Positions 36,501-44,724 are shown, counted from the stretch's first letter. The stretch: 64,000 nt of DNA from Robiginitalea aurantiaca (GCF_030380815.1 NZ_JAUDUY010000001.1:124001-188000); one strand, 5' to 3'. Numbers and translations: made by a program. Notes: a model not told the origin generated them from the letters alone.

Positions 36501-36707
36501 AAGGTTGGGTTTGCCGGGCACCCCGGTAACGGCCGCAGACCGGCCACCTCTGAAAGGACCCACCAGGCGGTATTCCATGGAGGAGTACAGCGCTTCGGGA
36601 TAAGTGTTCGCGTTTTTTGTTTTCTTTCTTTTCTGGCCTTCCGCGGTTAGGGGCAAAAGACCCAGGATGAGCAGAAGAATTCCCGCTCTGAGAATGATTT
36701 TTTTCAT
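33573..36707 (-). CDS. Exported BNR/sortilin-like repeat protein (paralog 2)
   Basis: A 1044-residue secreted protein: signal peptide MKKIILRAGILLLILGLLPL, then RLVGPFRGGRSAAVTGVPG, the typical first blade of this Bacteroidota family. Many Asp-box-like blades follow (TIDGGRAWENI, STDGGKSWRKV, SEDGGKTWSQV, TRDGGQNWENV, TTDYGKTWTQI). After about residue 760 a helical C-terminal region appears (QQQYEFITEVNGTVDRAHQ, then VERAEKMQEGFGEIEKALYQ), absent from paralog 1 and perhaps a partner-binding stalk. No catalytic residues can be named. Two such large exported proteins within 8 kb suggest related roles in extracellular polymer or peptide handling. Its 5' side carries a 9-bp inverted repeat. Confidence 0.85.
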   Translation of the reverse strand: MKKIILRAGILLLILGLLPLTAEGQKRKKTKNANTYPEALYSSMEYRLVGPFRGGRSAAVTGVPGKPNLFYFGGAGGGVWRTIDGGRAWENISDGYFGGSIGALEVAQSDPNVLYVGGGEKTVRGNVSSGYGVWKSVDAGKTWEQAGLEKTRHIPRLKVHPDNHDIVYAAVLGNIYKPTEDRGIYKSTDGGKSWRKVLYVNDQAGAVDLTLDPTNPRILYASTWRVQRTPYSLSSGGEGSALWKSTDSGETWKEISTNDGFPEGTLGIIGVTVSPVNSQRVWAIVENKDKGGLYRSEDGGKTWSQVNSERKLRQRAWYYTRIYADTHDEDVVYVLNVRYHKSTDGGKTFNTFNAPHGDHHDLWIAPEDPNRMIIGDDGGAQVSYDGGTTWSTYYNQPTAQFYRVTTDNAHPYRIYVAQQDNSTIRIRHRSDGRSISDEDWEETAGGESAHIAVDPENNDIVYGGSYGGFLTRVNHETGTVRAINVWPDNPMGYGAEGMKYRFQWNFPIIFSRHNPKKLYTFSNHVHMSTNEGQSWELLSPDLTRNDPDKLVSSGGPITQDNTGVEYYCTIFAANESPLKEGLMWVGSDDGLIHLTRDGGQNWENVTPSGMPEWNMINSIEPSAFDEGTCYVAATRYKLGDFKPYLYKTTDYGKTWTQITDGIDEEHFTRVVREDPKRKGLLYAGTETGMYISFDDGASWNPFQLNLPIVPITDLTIKDDNLIVATQGRSLWILDDLTVLHQLEEASKNASAILYKPKDSYRTKGGAARTPSLTSGQNPPNGVVTHFFMKDFSEKDSVSITYTTMAGDTLANYSTYSKEKDKKLKVEKGGNTHVWDTRGKGAERLDGMILWWANLSGAKAVPGSYKVHLNTSGETLTQEFKIIPDPRAEVSVADMQQQYEFITEVNGTVDRAHQSIKKIRNVNAQLDAFIKQYKGNDATADLVERAEKMQEGFGEIEKALYQTQNRSGQDPLNFPIRLTNKLAHLNSLVSLDDFPPTAQDIAVKTELSAEINKQLNAFDRMVDEEISSFNKAFNDLELNYLFIEE

Positions 36708-36784
36708 TTTATTAGGATTCGAATTAGTCAGTGTTTGAAAGTACTAAATCTTTGAGAATTTTCTGAGCAAACCTTGGAGAGGTC

Positions 36785-36810
36785 ATTTGCATTTACGTCT
36801 GAATGCAAAT
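36785..36810. repeat. Inverted repeat in the divergent BNR2/Ig-like promoter region
   Basis: ATTTGCATT (36785-36793) and AATGCAAAT (36802-36810) are perfect inverted 9-mers separated by 8 nt. The centre lies about 90 bp from the BNR2 start and 116 bp from the Ig-like start. It could be an operator for a dimeric regulator; there is no T run to make it a terminator. Confidence 0.5.
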
Positions 36811-36900
36811 TGGGGGAGGCAAAAAAAGCTTTAAAAGGCTACTTGACTGCTATAAACCGGGTATTTACAACAAAAATTTACATCCCGGAAAAAGGGCCCC

Positions 36901-36908
36901 TATTTTTA
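36901..36908 (+). promoter_or_regulatory. -7-like box (TATTTTTA) next to the Ig-like protein start
   Basis: One mismatch to TAnnTTTG, 5 nt before the ATG. TTTA at 36877-36880 is a possible -33 box with 20-nt spacing. The geometry predicts a leaderless mRNA. Confidence 0.45.
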
Positions 36909-36913
36909 ACCTA

Positions 36914-37930
36914 ATGAGATTTGGGATAGTACATAGGACGAGAGCTTGCATAGGGCTCTGTTTTGCGATATTACTCTTGATTGGAATTCAGGAGGGCTAC
37001 GGGCAAAACAGTCCTCCGGTTGCAGCCGATGACGCCTATTCAACAGGGTTAAACACGGTTTTGAATATTGCCTCAGGGCCCGGCCTTCTCAATAATGATA
37101 CGGATCCGGATGCCCCGGCAGGACTTACCGTCAATCCCACGCCAGTATCCGGACCTGCCTCAGGGAGCGTCACCTTAAATTCAGATGGCAGTTTTAGTTA
37201 CACGCCAAACCCTGGCTTCGGCGGGACGGATAATTTCTCCTATCAGGTCTGTGATGATGGCACTCCGAACACTGTAGTTTCACGTTTTGACTTTGACACC
37301 TCGAATTTAGGCCTGGCGACTGTTGGCCCCAATGCCACTTCAGTAAACGCCCTGGCGGTTCAAACTGCCTGTGGGATTCGAATCGGTTCAGGGGCAGGGG
37401 GGAGTACAGGAATTGATGTAGTTGTTCCAAATACCGGTAACATCTTCGATTTCACAAGCTTTATTATTTCATTTGAGTACAGAGATCAGGAAAGCACGGC
37501 AGACATCGTAACTGCCGGTAATTTTCGAATTTGGCATATCAGCGGTAACAACCTGGGTGTTCAGGTCCAGGTAATCGATGGTAATACGGGCCTGCCCGCT
37601 ACCTACACTCAAAACCTCGGGGGGTTTCTTTCCGGAAACAATCCCTATACCATTGAATACGATGAATTAACCGGAGATATTATTTACACGGCCAATGGCT
37701 CCACAACTACCTTTAATCTGGCTCCGGCCTATTCACCTTTGAATACGGCACTGGCGTCTGGATTGATGATTGGAAGATTCATGGATAATGCGGGTTCCGG
37801 CCTGCCTTCTGTTTGTAGTATGGAATTTACGGATTCCAGCAAATTATGTGATACCGCCAACGTTTCCATCGTAATTCCGACATCCCTGATTACCAACCGC
37901 CGGATCACCTATCGCGTAAACGGCAATTAG
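36914..37930 (+). CDS. Exported Ig-like/cadherin-like protein with inserted domain
   Basis: A 338-residue exported protein: signal peptide to about residue 30, then a bacterial cadherin-like/Ig repeat beginning NSPPVAADDAYSTGLNTVL, with LLNNDTDPDAP and GSFSYTPNPGFGGTDNFSYQ. The repeat normally runs from CDDGTP directly into LCDTATVTI. Here about 190 residues (121-308) intervene before LCDTANVSIVIP resumes at 311. The insert is beta-rich (FTSFIISFEYRDQ, FRIWHISGNNLGVQVQVID), suggesting a LamG-like sandwich nested in the Ig-like domain. The end (SLITNRRITYRV) is basic; whether it is a sorting or anchoring signal is unknown. It is short for this class, which usually has many repeats. Confidence 0.75.
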   Translation: MRFGIVHRTRACIGLCFAILLLIGIQEGYGQNSPPVAADDAYSTGLNTVLNIASGPGLLNNDTDPDAPAGLTVNPTPVSGPASGSVTLNSDGSFSYTPNPGFGGTDNFSYQVCDDGTPNTVVSRFDFDTSNLGLATVGPNATSVNALAVQTACGIRIGSGAGGSTGIDVVVPNTGNIFDFTSFIISFEYRDQESTADIVTAGNFRIWHISGNNLGVQVQVIDGNTGLPATYTQNLGGFLSGNNPYTIEYDELTGDIIYTANGSTTTFNLAPAYSPLNTALASGLMIGRFMDNAGSGLPSVCSMEFTDSSKLCDTANVSIVIPTSLITNRRITYRVNGN

Positions 37931-38153
37931 TATTACCATCTGGCCTTATAGGCTTAACCCATTTTTTTGGAGTGCTGGTAGACACTTAATGTTATCGCAT
38001 ACAAACTGCGACCCCATAGACATTGAACAGAGTGAAATCAACTAACATGCGCCCTTGTTCAGGTCTTCAGGCATTCCTTATGGTGATAGGGTCTCCAATA
38101 CCCGGAAAATTGTATCTTTTCGGGATTGGAATACGACCCTAACCTCAAACCCG

Positions 38154-38624
38154 ATGAAAAACTTCTATCTCAGTATCCTGGCGCTCTTTTTTGCTGTTGC
38201 TTGTCAACAGGAAGCACCCAAACCGATTGAAAACCCGGAAGCCCGGAAGACTTTTGAAAAAGTGTATATAGATACCCACAACGGGTATTCGGAGGCTGTT
38301 TCAATAACCACAAGCACTCAGAAAACCATCTATATTTCCGGACAGATTGGGGAGGGAGCGGATCTGGAAGCCCAGATGCGGGATGCGCTTTCACAATTGG
38401 AGGCTGTTCTGCTGGAAGCAGGAGCCAACATGAAAGACGTTGTCAAAATGAACACTTATATCGTAGACTACGGACCGGAGTCTCTGGATATTTTCAGAGG
38501 TGTTCGAAAAGAGCTTCTTGGAGACTCAGACATGCCTGCAAGTACCTTGGTCGGGGTTGAAGCACTTGCGCTACCCGAATGGCTTATTGAAATTGAAGCG
38601 GTGGCTGTCGTTCCTGTTCGGTGA
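38154..38624 (+). CDS. RidA-like lipoprotein lacking the catalytic arginine
   Basis: A 156-residue member of the Rid/YjgF superfamily with a lipoprotein signal (MKNFYLSILALFFAVAC, Cys17). Rid enzymes hydrolyse reactive enamines/imines and are normally cytosolic. This one is predicted to be membrane-anchored in the periplasm. The fold motifs are present (IYISGQIGEGADLEAQMRDA, VVKMNTYIVDY, LIEIEAVAVV). At the position of E. coli RidA Arg105 (PARS), however, it reads PASTLVGV, with Ser130. The deaminase may therefore be inactive or altered. A TATCTTTT box lies at 38113-38120. Gene order suggests co-transcription with the next small membrane protein. Confidence 0.88.
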   Translation: MKNFYLSILALFFAVACQQEAPKPIENPEARKTFEKVYIDTHNGYSEAVSITTSTQKTIYISGQIGEGADLEAQMRDALSQLEAVLLEAGANMKDVVKMNTYIVDYGPESLDIFRGVRKELLGDSDMPASTLVGVEALALPEWLIEIEAVAVVPVR

Positions 38625-38653
38625 TCCCGTAACGATAAAAAAAATGTAGGAAT

Positions 38654-39013
38654 ATGGCAACGGAAATGACCCCTGGAACCTGGTTAAAAATTGGGTTTTA
38701 CACCGGACTCCTTCTTGTTTTACTCGGAGTATTAGAGCCTTTAAGGGGTGCGCTTTCGGTAGTTTTTGGAAGTTTTCTGATCGCCTCAGTAACCTATAGA
38801 TACAAGGACCCCCAGCATACCTATTACCTCATCGCTGCCCTGCTTATTTTTATCGGGGCTGCCGTATTATGGATCCGGTATTACTTTAGCGGAGTGGATT
38901 TGGAAACAGCCCTTTTAAAAAGTTGGGGAATCCTGATACTCGCCTATCCCATTGGATGGTTATTTATTTTGGTCCTGCTTTTTGTAAGGTTGTTTTGGAT
39001 GAAAAATTTTTAA
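38654..39013 (+). CDS. Small integral membrane protein
   Basis: A 119-residue protein with four predicted membrane helices: WLKIGFYTGLLLVLLGVLEP, GALSVVFGSFLIASVTY, YYLIAALLIFIGAAVLWIRY and WGILILAYPIGWLFILVLLF. A short polar loop (SGVDLETALLKS) lies between helices 3 and 4. No family recognised and no catalytic motif seen. It begins 29 bp after the RidA-like gene and probably shares its transcript. Confidence 0.75.
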   Translation: MATEMTPGTWLKIGFYTGLLLVLLGVLEPLRGALSVVFGSFLIASVTYRYKDPQHTYYLIAALLIFIGAAVLWIRYYFSGVDLETALLKSWGILILAYPIGWLFILVLLFVRLFWMKNF

Positions 39014-39150
39014 AGGGGCCTGCCCCACCCCACCCGGTTCCAAGTTAGCCGATAACCCTGCAACGCCATTTCAGATTCCCTTCCGAATGCGGGCGACCTC
39101 ATAGAAAACCCGTTGGGAATGACTATCTTTCTCATACAAATTCCATAGGG

Positions 39151-40263
39151 ATGAAAAGGATCTCAGGGCTTATTTTAATTGGGTTATTTATGACCTTACC
39201 AATACATAGTCAGCAAAAAAGAATCCGGGAAGCCGGAATTGAACTGGGGGTTTTGCCTACCGGAAAAATGAACGCGATTACAGATGTGCCGGGAGTTCAG
39301 GTGGGCCATACCACCCTTATCCTCGGCGATTCCGTGCGCACGGGCGTTACGGCCATCCTTCCGCATACCGGAAACCTCTTTCAGGACAAAGTGCCAGCGG
39401 CGATCCATATTGGAAACGGTTTTGGCAAACTCGCCGGATTTAGTCAGGTAGAAGAACTCGGGAATCTCGAAACCCCTATTATTCTCACCAACACGCTCAG
39501 TGTTCCTGTTGCCATGGATGCGCTTATAAGCTATACGCTTGAACAGCCGGGGAATGAAGAGGTTCGCTCTGTGAATCCGGTTGTCGGGGAGACCAATGAC
39601 GGTCGCCTCAATGATATAAGGGGCCGGCATGTGCGGAAAGAGCATGTGTTCGAAGCGATTTCCGGCGCCAACTCAGGCCCCGTATCCGAGGGTAATGTTG
39701 GGGCGGGAACGGGCACGGTGGCCTTCGGCTATAAGGGAGGGATCGGAACGGCCTCGCGCAGGGTCCCTGAAAAGGCAGGAGGCTATACAATTGGGGTTCT
39801 TGTGCAAGCGAATTTTGGTGGTATTCTGACGTTAAACGGGAAAAATCTTGCCCGGATGCTGGATCGGATCCCGGGAAGCTATAAGGAAGATACGGACGGA
39901 TCCTGCATGATCGTACTTGTTACAGATGCACCGCTCGACACCCGAAATTTAAAACGCCTCGCCAAGCGGTGTATGCTGGGCCTGGCCCGAACGGGGGGTA
40001 TTGCTTCAAATGGCAGCGGGGATTATGTCATAGCCGTTTCCACGGCTGAAGCGAATAAAGTACCTTATGAGGCTGAGAATGTTCTACTATCGAAAACCAG
40101 CATTCACAACGATTATCTGTCCCCTTTTTTCCTAGCGGCTATTGAGGCTACAGAGGAGGCGATTTGGAATGCTATGTTTGCAGCTGATTCCATGAAAGGA
40201 TTCAATGGACATCAAATTGATGCCCTACCAAAACAGAAAATTCTGGAATCCGTAAAAGAGTGA
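39151..40263 (+). CDS. Exported P1-family (DmpA-like) aminopeptidase
   Basis: A self-processing Ntn-hydrolase of the DmpA/BapA family, which cleaves L-amino-acid amides, D-esters or beta-peptides. The 370-residue protein has a signal peptide to about residue 20 (periplasmic). The autocleavage site is at Gly250/Ser251 in DTDGSCMIVLVTDAPL, Ser251 being the predicted N-terminal nucleophile of the small subunit. NGSGDYVIAVSTAE further on and GVQVGHTTL near the N-terminus are also conserved. Substrate cannot be predicted from sequence. A hairpin overlaps its stop codon region and may end the transcript. Confidence 0.92.
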   Translation: MKRISGLILIGLFMTLPIHSQQKRIREAGIELGVLPTGKMNAITDVPGVQVGHTTLILGDSVRTGVTAILPHTGNLFQDKVPAAIHIGNGFGKLAGFSQVEELGNLETPIILTNTLSVPVAMDALISYTLEQPGNEEVRSVNPVVGETNDGRLNDIRGRHVRKEHVFEAISGANSGPVSEGNVGAGTGTVAFGYKGGIGTASRRVPEKAGGYTIGVLVQANFGGILTLNGKNLARMLDRIPGSYKEDTDGSCMIVLVTDAPLDTRNLKRLAKRCMLGLARTGGIASNGSGDYVIAVSTAEANKVPYEAENVLLSKTSIHNDYLSPFFLAAIEATEEAIWNAMFAADSMKGFNGHQIDALPKQKILESVKE

Positions 40264-40299
40264 TCTGATATTGAGACGGGCATACTATTGTCTCCAGAT
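40263..40299. terminator. Possible terminator hairpin between convergent genes
   Basis: ATCTG/CAGAT outer and GAGAC/GTCTC inner helices are separated by a small internal loop. There is no T run, so it may be a weak or Rho-dependent stop between the P1 peptidase and MATE genes. Confidence 0.3.
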
Positions 40300-40314
40300 A
40301 AAGGCCTCTAGACC

Positions 40315-41700
40315 TCATAAAGACATCTTCAGCTCCCGATGTATTTCTCTTTTCAGGTAGTAACCGGTGACCACCGTTGCAAGAACATCTGCGATCGTAA
40401 AACTGATCCACACGCCCAGTTCCCCAAAATAGCCCGGAAGGATTAGGATCAGGGGAATAAAAAAGAAACCCTGTCGTGTAAGGGTTAGAATTAGCGCGGG
40501 GATGGCTTTCCCAATCGCCTGAAAGTAGGCGGCACCTATCAACTGCAAGGCGATGATCGGCGTTGCCGCAAAGACCCAGCGCATTGCCGAAGGAGTGTGC
40601 TCTAAAACAAAGGCATTGGTCGCCAGGGCCTCAGGTCCAAGGTCCGGATTATCACTCAGGAAGAGCCCGGCAATTTCTCCAGGGAAAACCATAAGAATAA
40701 CAAAGACGATTGTTGCGACCAGGGCGGCGTATTTTATTGCGGTATAGATGGATTCCTTTACCCTATCATATTTATGTGCCCCATAGTTATAACCAGCTAT
40801 CGGCAGGAATCCCTGGGTAACCCCGAATACGGGAAAGAGCGCAAACATCAGCATCCGTCCTATTATGGCATAAACTGCGACCATAGCTTCTCCACCCAAT
40901 TCAAATAGAATATTGTTCATCAGAAGGTAAGTCACCGAGGTTACAGCCTGCCGGGAGAGGGTTACAAAGCCCAGCCCTCCTATTTCCTTAAGCAGATAAC
41001 GGTTAAGACCGAAGTGATGCCAGTTGATTTTAAGTTCGGAATTAGGGGACAGGAAAAACCAAAAGATGTAGCCAAAGCAGAGTAGATATCCCCCGGTTGT
41101 GGCCCATGCCGCACCTTCCATCCCCCAATCGAAAACATAGATGAACAAATAATCCATGACCAGGTTGCCCACGGAAGGGATGATCATTGCGATCATTGCA
41201 AATCGAGGCTTGCCCTCAGCGCGGATTACGGTATTGCCCATCATGCAGAGTGCGAGAAACGGCACCCCGTAAAGCACGATTGTATAGTATATTTTGGCAG
41301 GTTCAAAAATTCCTCCTTTACCTCCAAAAGCAGGTATAAGCGAATCGACAAATAAAAGCCCTAGCCCGACCATGGAACAGGTAACCAGCAGGGTCAGGGT
41401 GATCTGATTCCCAAAGGTTTTTAGGGCTTTATCCTTTTGTGTTGCACCGAGGGCCCTGGAAATAATGCTGCTGCCGCCAATGCCAATGGCCATCCCGAGA
41501 GCGGCGATAAAAAAGGAGACCGGAAGTACGACGTTTATCGCGGCAATGGCAATGGGGCCGATCCAATTCCCTACAAAAATGGTGTCCACCAAAATATTCA
41601 AACTCATAACCAGGATCCCTATGGATGCTGGTACGGCTTGTTGAATAAGCAGTTTCCCAATGGGTTTTGAACCCAGGGCTTCTGAAGATACGCCTGGCAT
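40315..41700 (-). CDS. MATE family efflux transporter
   Basis: A 461-residue inner-membrane protein with twelve hydrophobic segments in two homologous halves, typical of Na+- or H+-driven multidrug and toxin extrusion. The N-terminal half starts KPIGKLLIQQAVPASIGILV, with GNWIGPIAIAAINVVLPV and GGSSIISRALG. The second half has a matching repeat (VVAVYAIIGRMLMFALFPVFG with GFLPIAGYNYGA). Substrate unknown. Monocistronic on the minus strand. Confidence 0.92.
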   Translation of the reverse strand: MPGVSSEALGSKPIGKLLIQQAVPASIGILVMSLNILVDTIFVGNWIGPIAIAAINVVLPVSFFIAALGMAIGIGGSSIISRALGATQKDKALKTFGNQITLTLLVTCSMVGLGLLFVDSLIPAFGGKGGIFEPAKIYYTIVLYGVPFLALCMMGNTVIRAEGKPRFAMIAMIIPSVGNLVMDYLFIYVFDWGMEGAAWATTGGYLLCFGYIFWFFLSPNSELKINWHHFGLNRYLLKEIGGLGFVTLSRQAVTSVTYLLMNNILFELGGEAMVAVYAIIGRMLMFALFPVFGVTQGFLPIAGYNYGAHKYDRVKESIYTAIKYAALVATIVFVILMVFPGEIAGLFLSDNPDLGPEALATNAFVLEHTPSAMRWVFAATPIIALQLIGAAYFQAIGKAIPALILTLTRQGFFFIPLILILPGYFGELGVWISFTIADVLATVVTGYYLKREIHRELKMSL

Positions 41701-41784
41701 GGACTAAGTGGGAATTAAAGACATTTATGCGAATGAATATGTTAGAACAGCTGACCTGAAATCATGTAATTACTGAGGGGAAAT

Positions 41785-43476
41785 TTAATATCCGGCGGCT
41801 TGTCCGTCTTTTCTGCTTTCTGAAGCTCCGTGATATACTTTTTGAACCGGGTCCCATAAAATGGCCTGATAGCCCCCGTAAACACCTCGCGCATAGCGAA
41901 CTTCATGTCCCCGGTCCATCAGGCCGCGTACGGTTTGGTACGGAATCCCAGACTCAATTCTCACAGCGCCAAGACCCGGGCCCTGGCCAGTTGGTGAGGA
42001 GCCGCCCGTATGATCCCACCGGGGCGCATCCCCGGCCTCCTGAAGGTTCATGCCAAAATCGATCAGGTTCATTACAATTTGAGTGTGTCCCTGTGGTTGA
42101 AAATCCCCACCCATCACACCGAAACTTACCCAGGGATTTCCATCTTTGGTAATAAATGCCGGAATGATGGTGTGAAAAGGTCGTTTCCCCGGCGCATAGG
42201 TATTGGCCTGGCCTTCCTTGAGACTGAAAAGTTCCCCCCTGTCCTGAAGCATAAACCCAAGGCCTGGCGGAACCATGCCCGATCCCATGCCACGGTAGTT
42301 GCTTTGAATCAGCGAAATCATATTGCCGTACTGGTCGGCAACGGTCATATAAATGGTTTCACCTGCGCTGATTTCACCCGCGTTATAGATCCCTGCCTTT
42401 TCACCAATGGCAGCCCTTCTTTTTGCTGCATAGGCATCCGAGAGGAGTGTTTCTGCAGGAATGTTCACAAAATCGGGATCTGCATAGTATTTTGCGCGGT
42501 CCTCAAAGGCCAGTTTCTTTGCTTCGGTAAACAGGTGGAGGTGTTCGGGACTCCCGAATTCAATTTCTGAAAAATCATATCCTTCCAAGATTTGCAGCAT
42601 CTGCAATGCGGCTATCCCCTGACCATTCGGAGGTAATTCCCAAACATCGTAGCCCCTGTAATTCACGGATAAGGGAGTTACCCATTGAGAAACATGTGAG
42701 TTCAGATCGGAGACGGAGAGATATCCTCCCTGCTCTTGAATAAAGGATGCAATTGTTTTGGCAACCTCGCCCTTGTAAAATGCCTCCCGTCCGCCTTCTG
42801 CAATCTTGCGATAGGTATTGGCGAGAAAAGGATTTTTGTAGATGCTTCCTTCCTGTGGAAGCTTCCCTCCATTTTGATCTATATAGGTTTCTTTGATATT
42901 GGGGAACTCGCGATTCTGGAAAAAAGGGATGGTGCGGTTCATATACCAGGCGACCAATTGCGTGAGGGGGAAGCCTTCCTCCGCATATCGAATAGAGGGG
43001 GCCAGGAGCTCCTTCATAGGTAGTTTTCCGAATTTTGAATGCAATTCGAACCAACCATCCACAGCACCGGGAACACTGACAGGCAAAGGGCCAAAAGATG
43101 GAATTTTATCCAGGCCTTTCGCCTTCAGGTCCTTCAGCCTAAGGTTTTTGGGAGATCTGCCACTCGCATTGAGCCCGTGTAGTTTTTTTGAATTTGCATC
43201 CCAGACAATGGCGAAGAGATCCCCTCCGATACCACTCCCGGTGGGCTCCATTAGCCCGAGTGCTGCATTGGCAGCAATTGCCGCATCTATAGCAGTGCCT
43301 CCTTTCTTCAGGATATCAAGGCCAATCTGAGTGGCCAGTGGATGGCTGGTGGCCACCATTCCCTTCTGGGCGAGTACTTCTGAGCGTGTGGCAAACAGGG
43401 CTCCTGAGATTCGATCCTGTGCTGAGACCGAAATGATGCCAGCTAAAAAGAGCAATAGCGTAAGATGAGATTTCAT
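41785..43476 (-). CDS. ggt: Gamma-glutamyltransferase
   Basis: Cleaves the gamma-glutamyl bond of glutathione and related peptides, transferring glutamate to water or an acceptor. It is a 563-residue self-cleaving periplasmic Ntn-hydrolase. Signal peptide to about residue 19 (GIISVSAQ); large subunit with GGTAIDAAIAANAALGLMEP and GSGIGGDLFAIVWD. The predicted nucleophile is Thr374 in GETIYMTVADQYGN, where classical enzymes read TTH; the variant resembles the YwrD branch. SGMVPPGLGFMLQDRG and FGVMGGDFQPQGHTQ complete the small subunit. Monocistronic. Confidence 0.93.
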   Translation of the reverse strand: MKSHLTLLLFLAGIISVSAQDRISGALFATRSEVLAQKGMVATSHPLATQIGLDILKKGGTAIDAAIAANAALGLMEPTGSGIGGDLFAIVWDANSKKLHGLNASGRSPKNLRLKDLKAKGLDKIPSFGPLPVSVPGAVDGWFELHSKFGKLPMKELLAPSIRYAEEGFPLTQLVAWYMNRTIPFFQNREFPNIKETYIDQNGGKLPQEGSIYKNPFLANTYRKIAEGGREAFYKGEVAKTIASFIQEQGGYLSVSDLNSHVSQWVTPLSVNYRGYDVWELPPNGQGIAALQMLQILEGYDFSEIEFGSPEHLHLFTEAKKLAFEDRAKYYADPDFVNIPAETLLSDAYAAKRRAAIGEKAGIYNAGEISAGETIYMTVADQYGNMISLIQSNYRGMGSGMVPPGLGFMLQDRGELFSLKEGQANTYAPGKRPFHTIIPAFITKDGNPWVSFGVMGGDFQPQGHTQIVMNLIDFGMNLQEAGDAPRWDHTGGSSPTGQGPGLGAVRIESGIPYQTVRGLMDRGHEVRYARGVYGGYQAILWDPVQKVYHGASESRKDGQAAGY

Positions 43477-43643
43477 GCTGTTTTGGTATTGATTAATCGT
43501 TAAACAAAAGTTTTTGGCTTGAAACGCATCGGGTTTTCAGTTTGAGCCATTCAAATGAATTTGGAGCAAAGGCCCCACCCTCCCGTTAATCAAGATAATT
43601 CTACCCCCTGCAAAAACAAATCAACGCAGCGAGATTGATCACA

Positions 43644-44675
43644 TCAGACCGGAAGGGAACCGGTTTTCTCCCATTGATCAATCCATTGCCCCATAAGGGC
43701 AACCCAATCGTCCCGATCGTTCAGACAAGGTATATGCATGTATGCTGTACCCCCTGCTTCCAGAAAATCCTCTTTTCCTTCCATGGCGATTTCCTCCAGG
43801 GTTTCCAGACAATCACTGACAAAGGCCGGGGTAATTACGGCAAGTCTTGTTTTGCCTTCTTCTGCTAGCCGCTTGAATTCATAATCTGTATAAGGTTTTA
43901 GCCACGGATCTCCGGCCAGGCGGCTTTGGAAGGAAGAGCTGACCTTGTCTTCGGGAAGTCCGAGGGCCTCCGTTATCAACGCCGTGGTATCGTAGCACTG
44001 ATGTCGGTAACACGTATGGTGTGCGACAGAATTCGTAGAACAACACTTCCCGTCGATTTTACAGTGAAAACGCGTAGGGTCGGATTTACGGATATGCCGC
44101 TCCGGGATCCCGTGATAGGAAAAGAGAATATGGTCGTATTCAAAATCCTTTAAATGGTCCTTAATGGAATCGGAAAGAACCTTAACATACCCTGGATTCC
44201 TGTAAAATGCAGGCAGGGTAGTGATTTGCATATCGGGGAATTTTTGTGCCTGTACCTCCAGGGCATCTACCACCACTGTCTCATAAGAGCTCATTGCGTA
44301 ATGCGGATACAGGGGCACAAGAAGGACTTCATCCACACCCTGAGCCCTGAGCTGTTCAAGACCTTCCTCGATAGAACCCGAGCCATATCTCATACCAAGG
44401 GCCACCGGTAATTCGGTTTGGGAACGAACCTTTTTGAGGAACCGTTCCGAAATTACGATCAGGGGCGAGCCGGAATCCCACCATATTTTTTGATAAGCCG
44501 CTGCGGACTTCTTCGGTCGTGTCTGCAGGATAATACCTCTAACCAAAATGGTCCTTAACCACTTGGGGGCATCGATTACCCGTCCGTCCATCAAAAATTC
44601 ATCCAGATAGGGTTTGACATCTTTAGGGGTAGGGCTGTCGGGAGATCCCAGGTTTACCAGTAATACACCTTTCAT
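43644..44675 (-). CDS. hemH: Ferrochelatase
   Basis: Inserts ferrous iron into protoporphyrin IX (or coproporphyrin III, depending on pathway) in the last steps of heme synthesis. 343 residues. Visible: VNLGSPDSPTPKDVKPYLDE at the start, the catalytic-His region FSYHGIPERHIRKSDP, and CYRHQCYDTTALI. The acidic pocket VITPAFVSDCLETLEEIAMEG carries the conserved glutamates. It is transcribed alone on the minus strand about 5 kb from the main hem operon, under a -7 box at 44717-44724. Confidence 0.96.
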   Translation of the reverse strand: MKGVLLVNLGSPDSPTPKDVKPYLDEFLMDGRVIDAPKWLRTILVRGIILQTRPKKSAAAYQKIWWDSGSPLIVISERFLKKVRSQTELPVALGMRYGSGSIEEGLEQLRAQGVDEVLLVPLYPHYAMSSYETVVVDALEVQAQKFPDMQITTLPAFYRNPGYVKVLSDSIKDHLKDFEYDHILFSYHGIPERHIRKSDPTRFHCKIDGKCCSTNSVAHHTCYRHQCYDTTALITEALGLPEDKVSSSFQSRLAGDPWLKPYTDYEFKRLAEEGKTRLAVITPAFVSDCLETLEEIAMEGKEDFLEAGGTAYMHIPCLNDRDDWVALMGQWIDQWEKTGSLPV

Positions 44676-44716
44676 GAAAGCGAAGTTCTTTTAGTGTTGG
44701 GTTGTTTGAAGCCTTA

Positions 44717-44724
44717 CAAAAATA
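44717..44724 (-). promoter_or_regulatory. -7 box (TATTTTTG) for hemH
   Basis: An exact TAnnTTTG on the minus strand, 41 nt before the hemH ATG. A TTG lies 15 nt further upstream, at a shorter than usual spacing. Confidence 0.5.
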
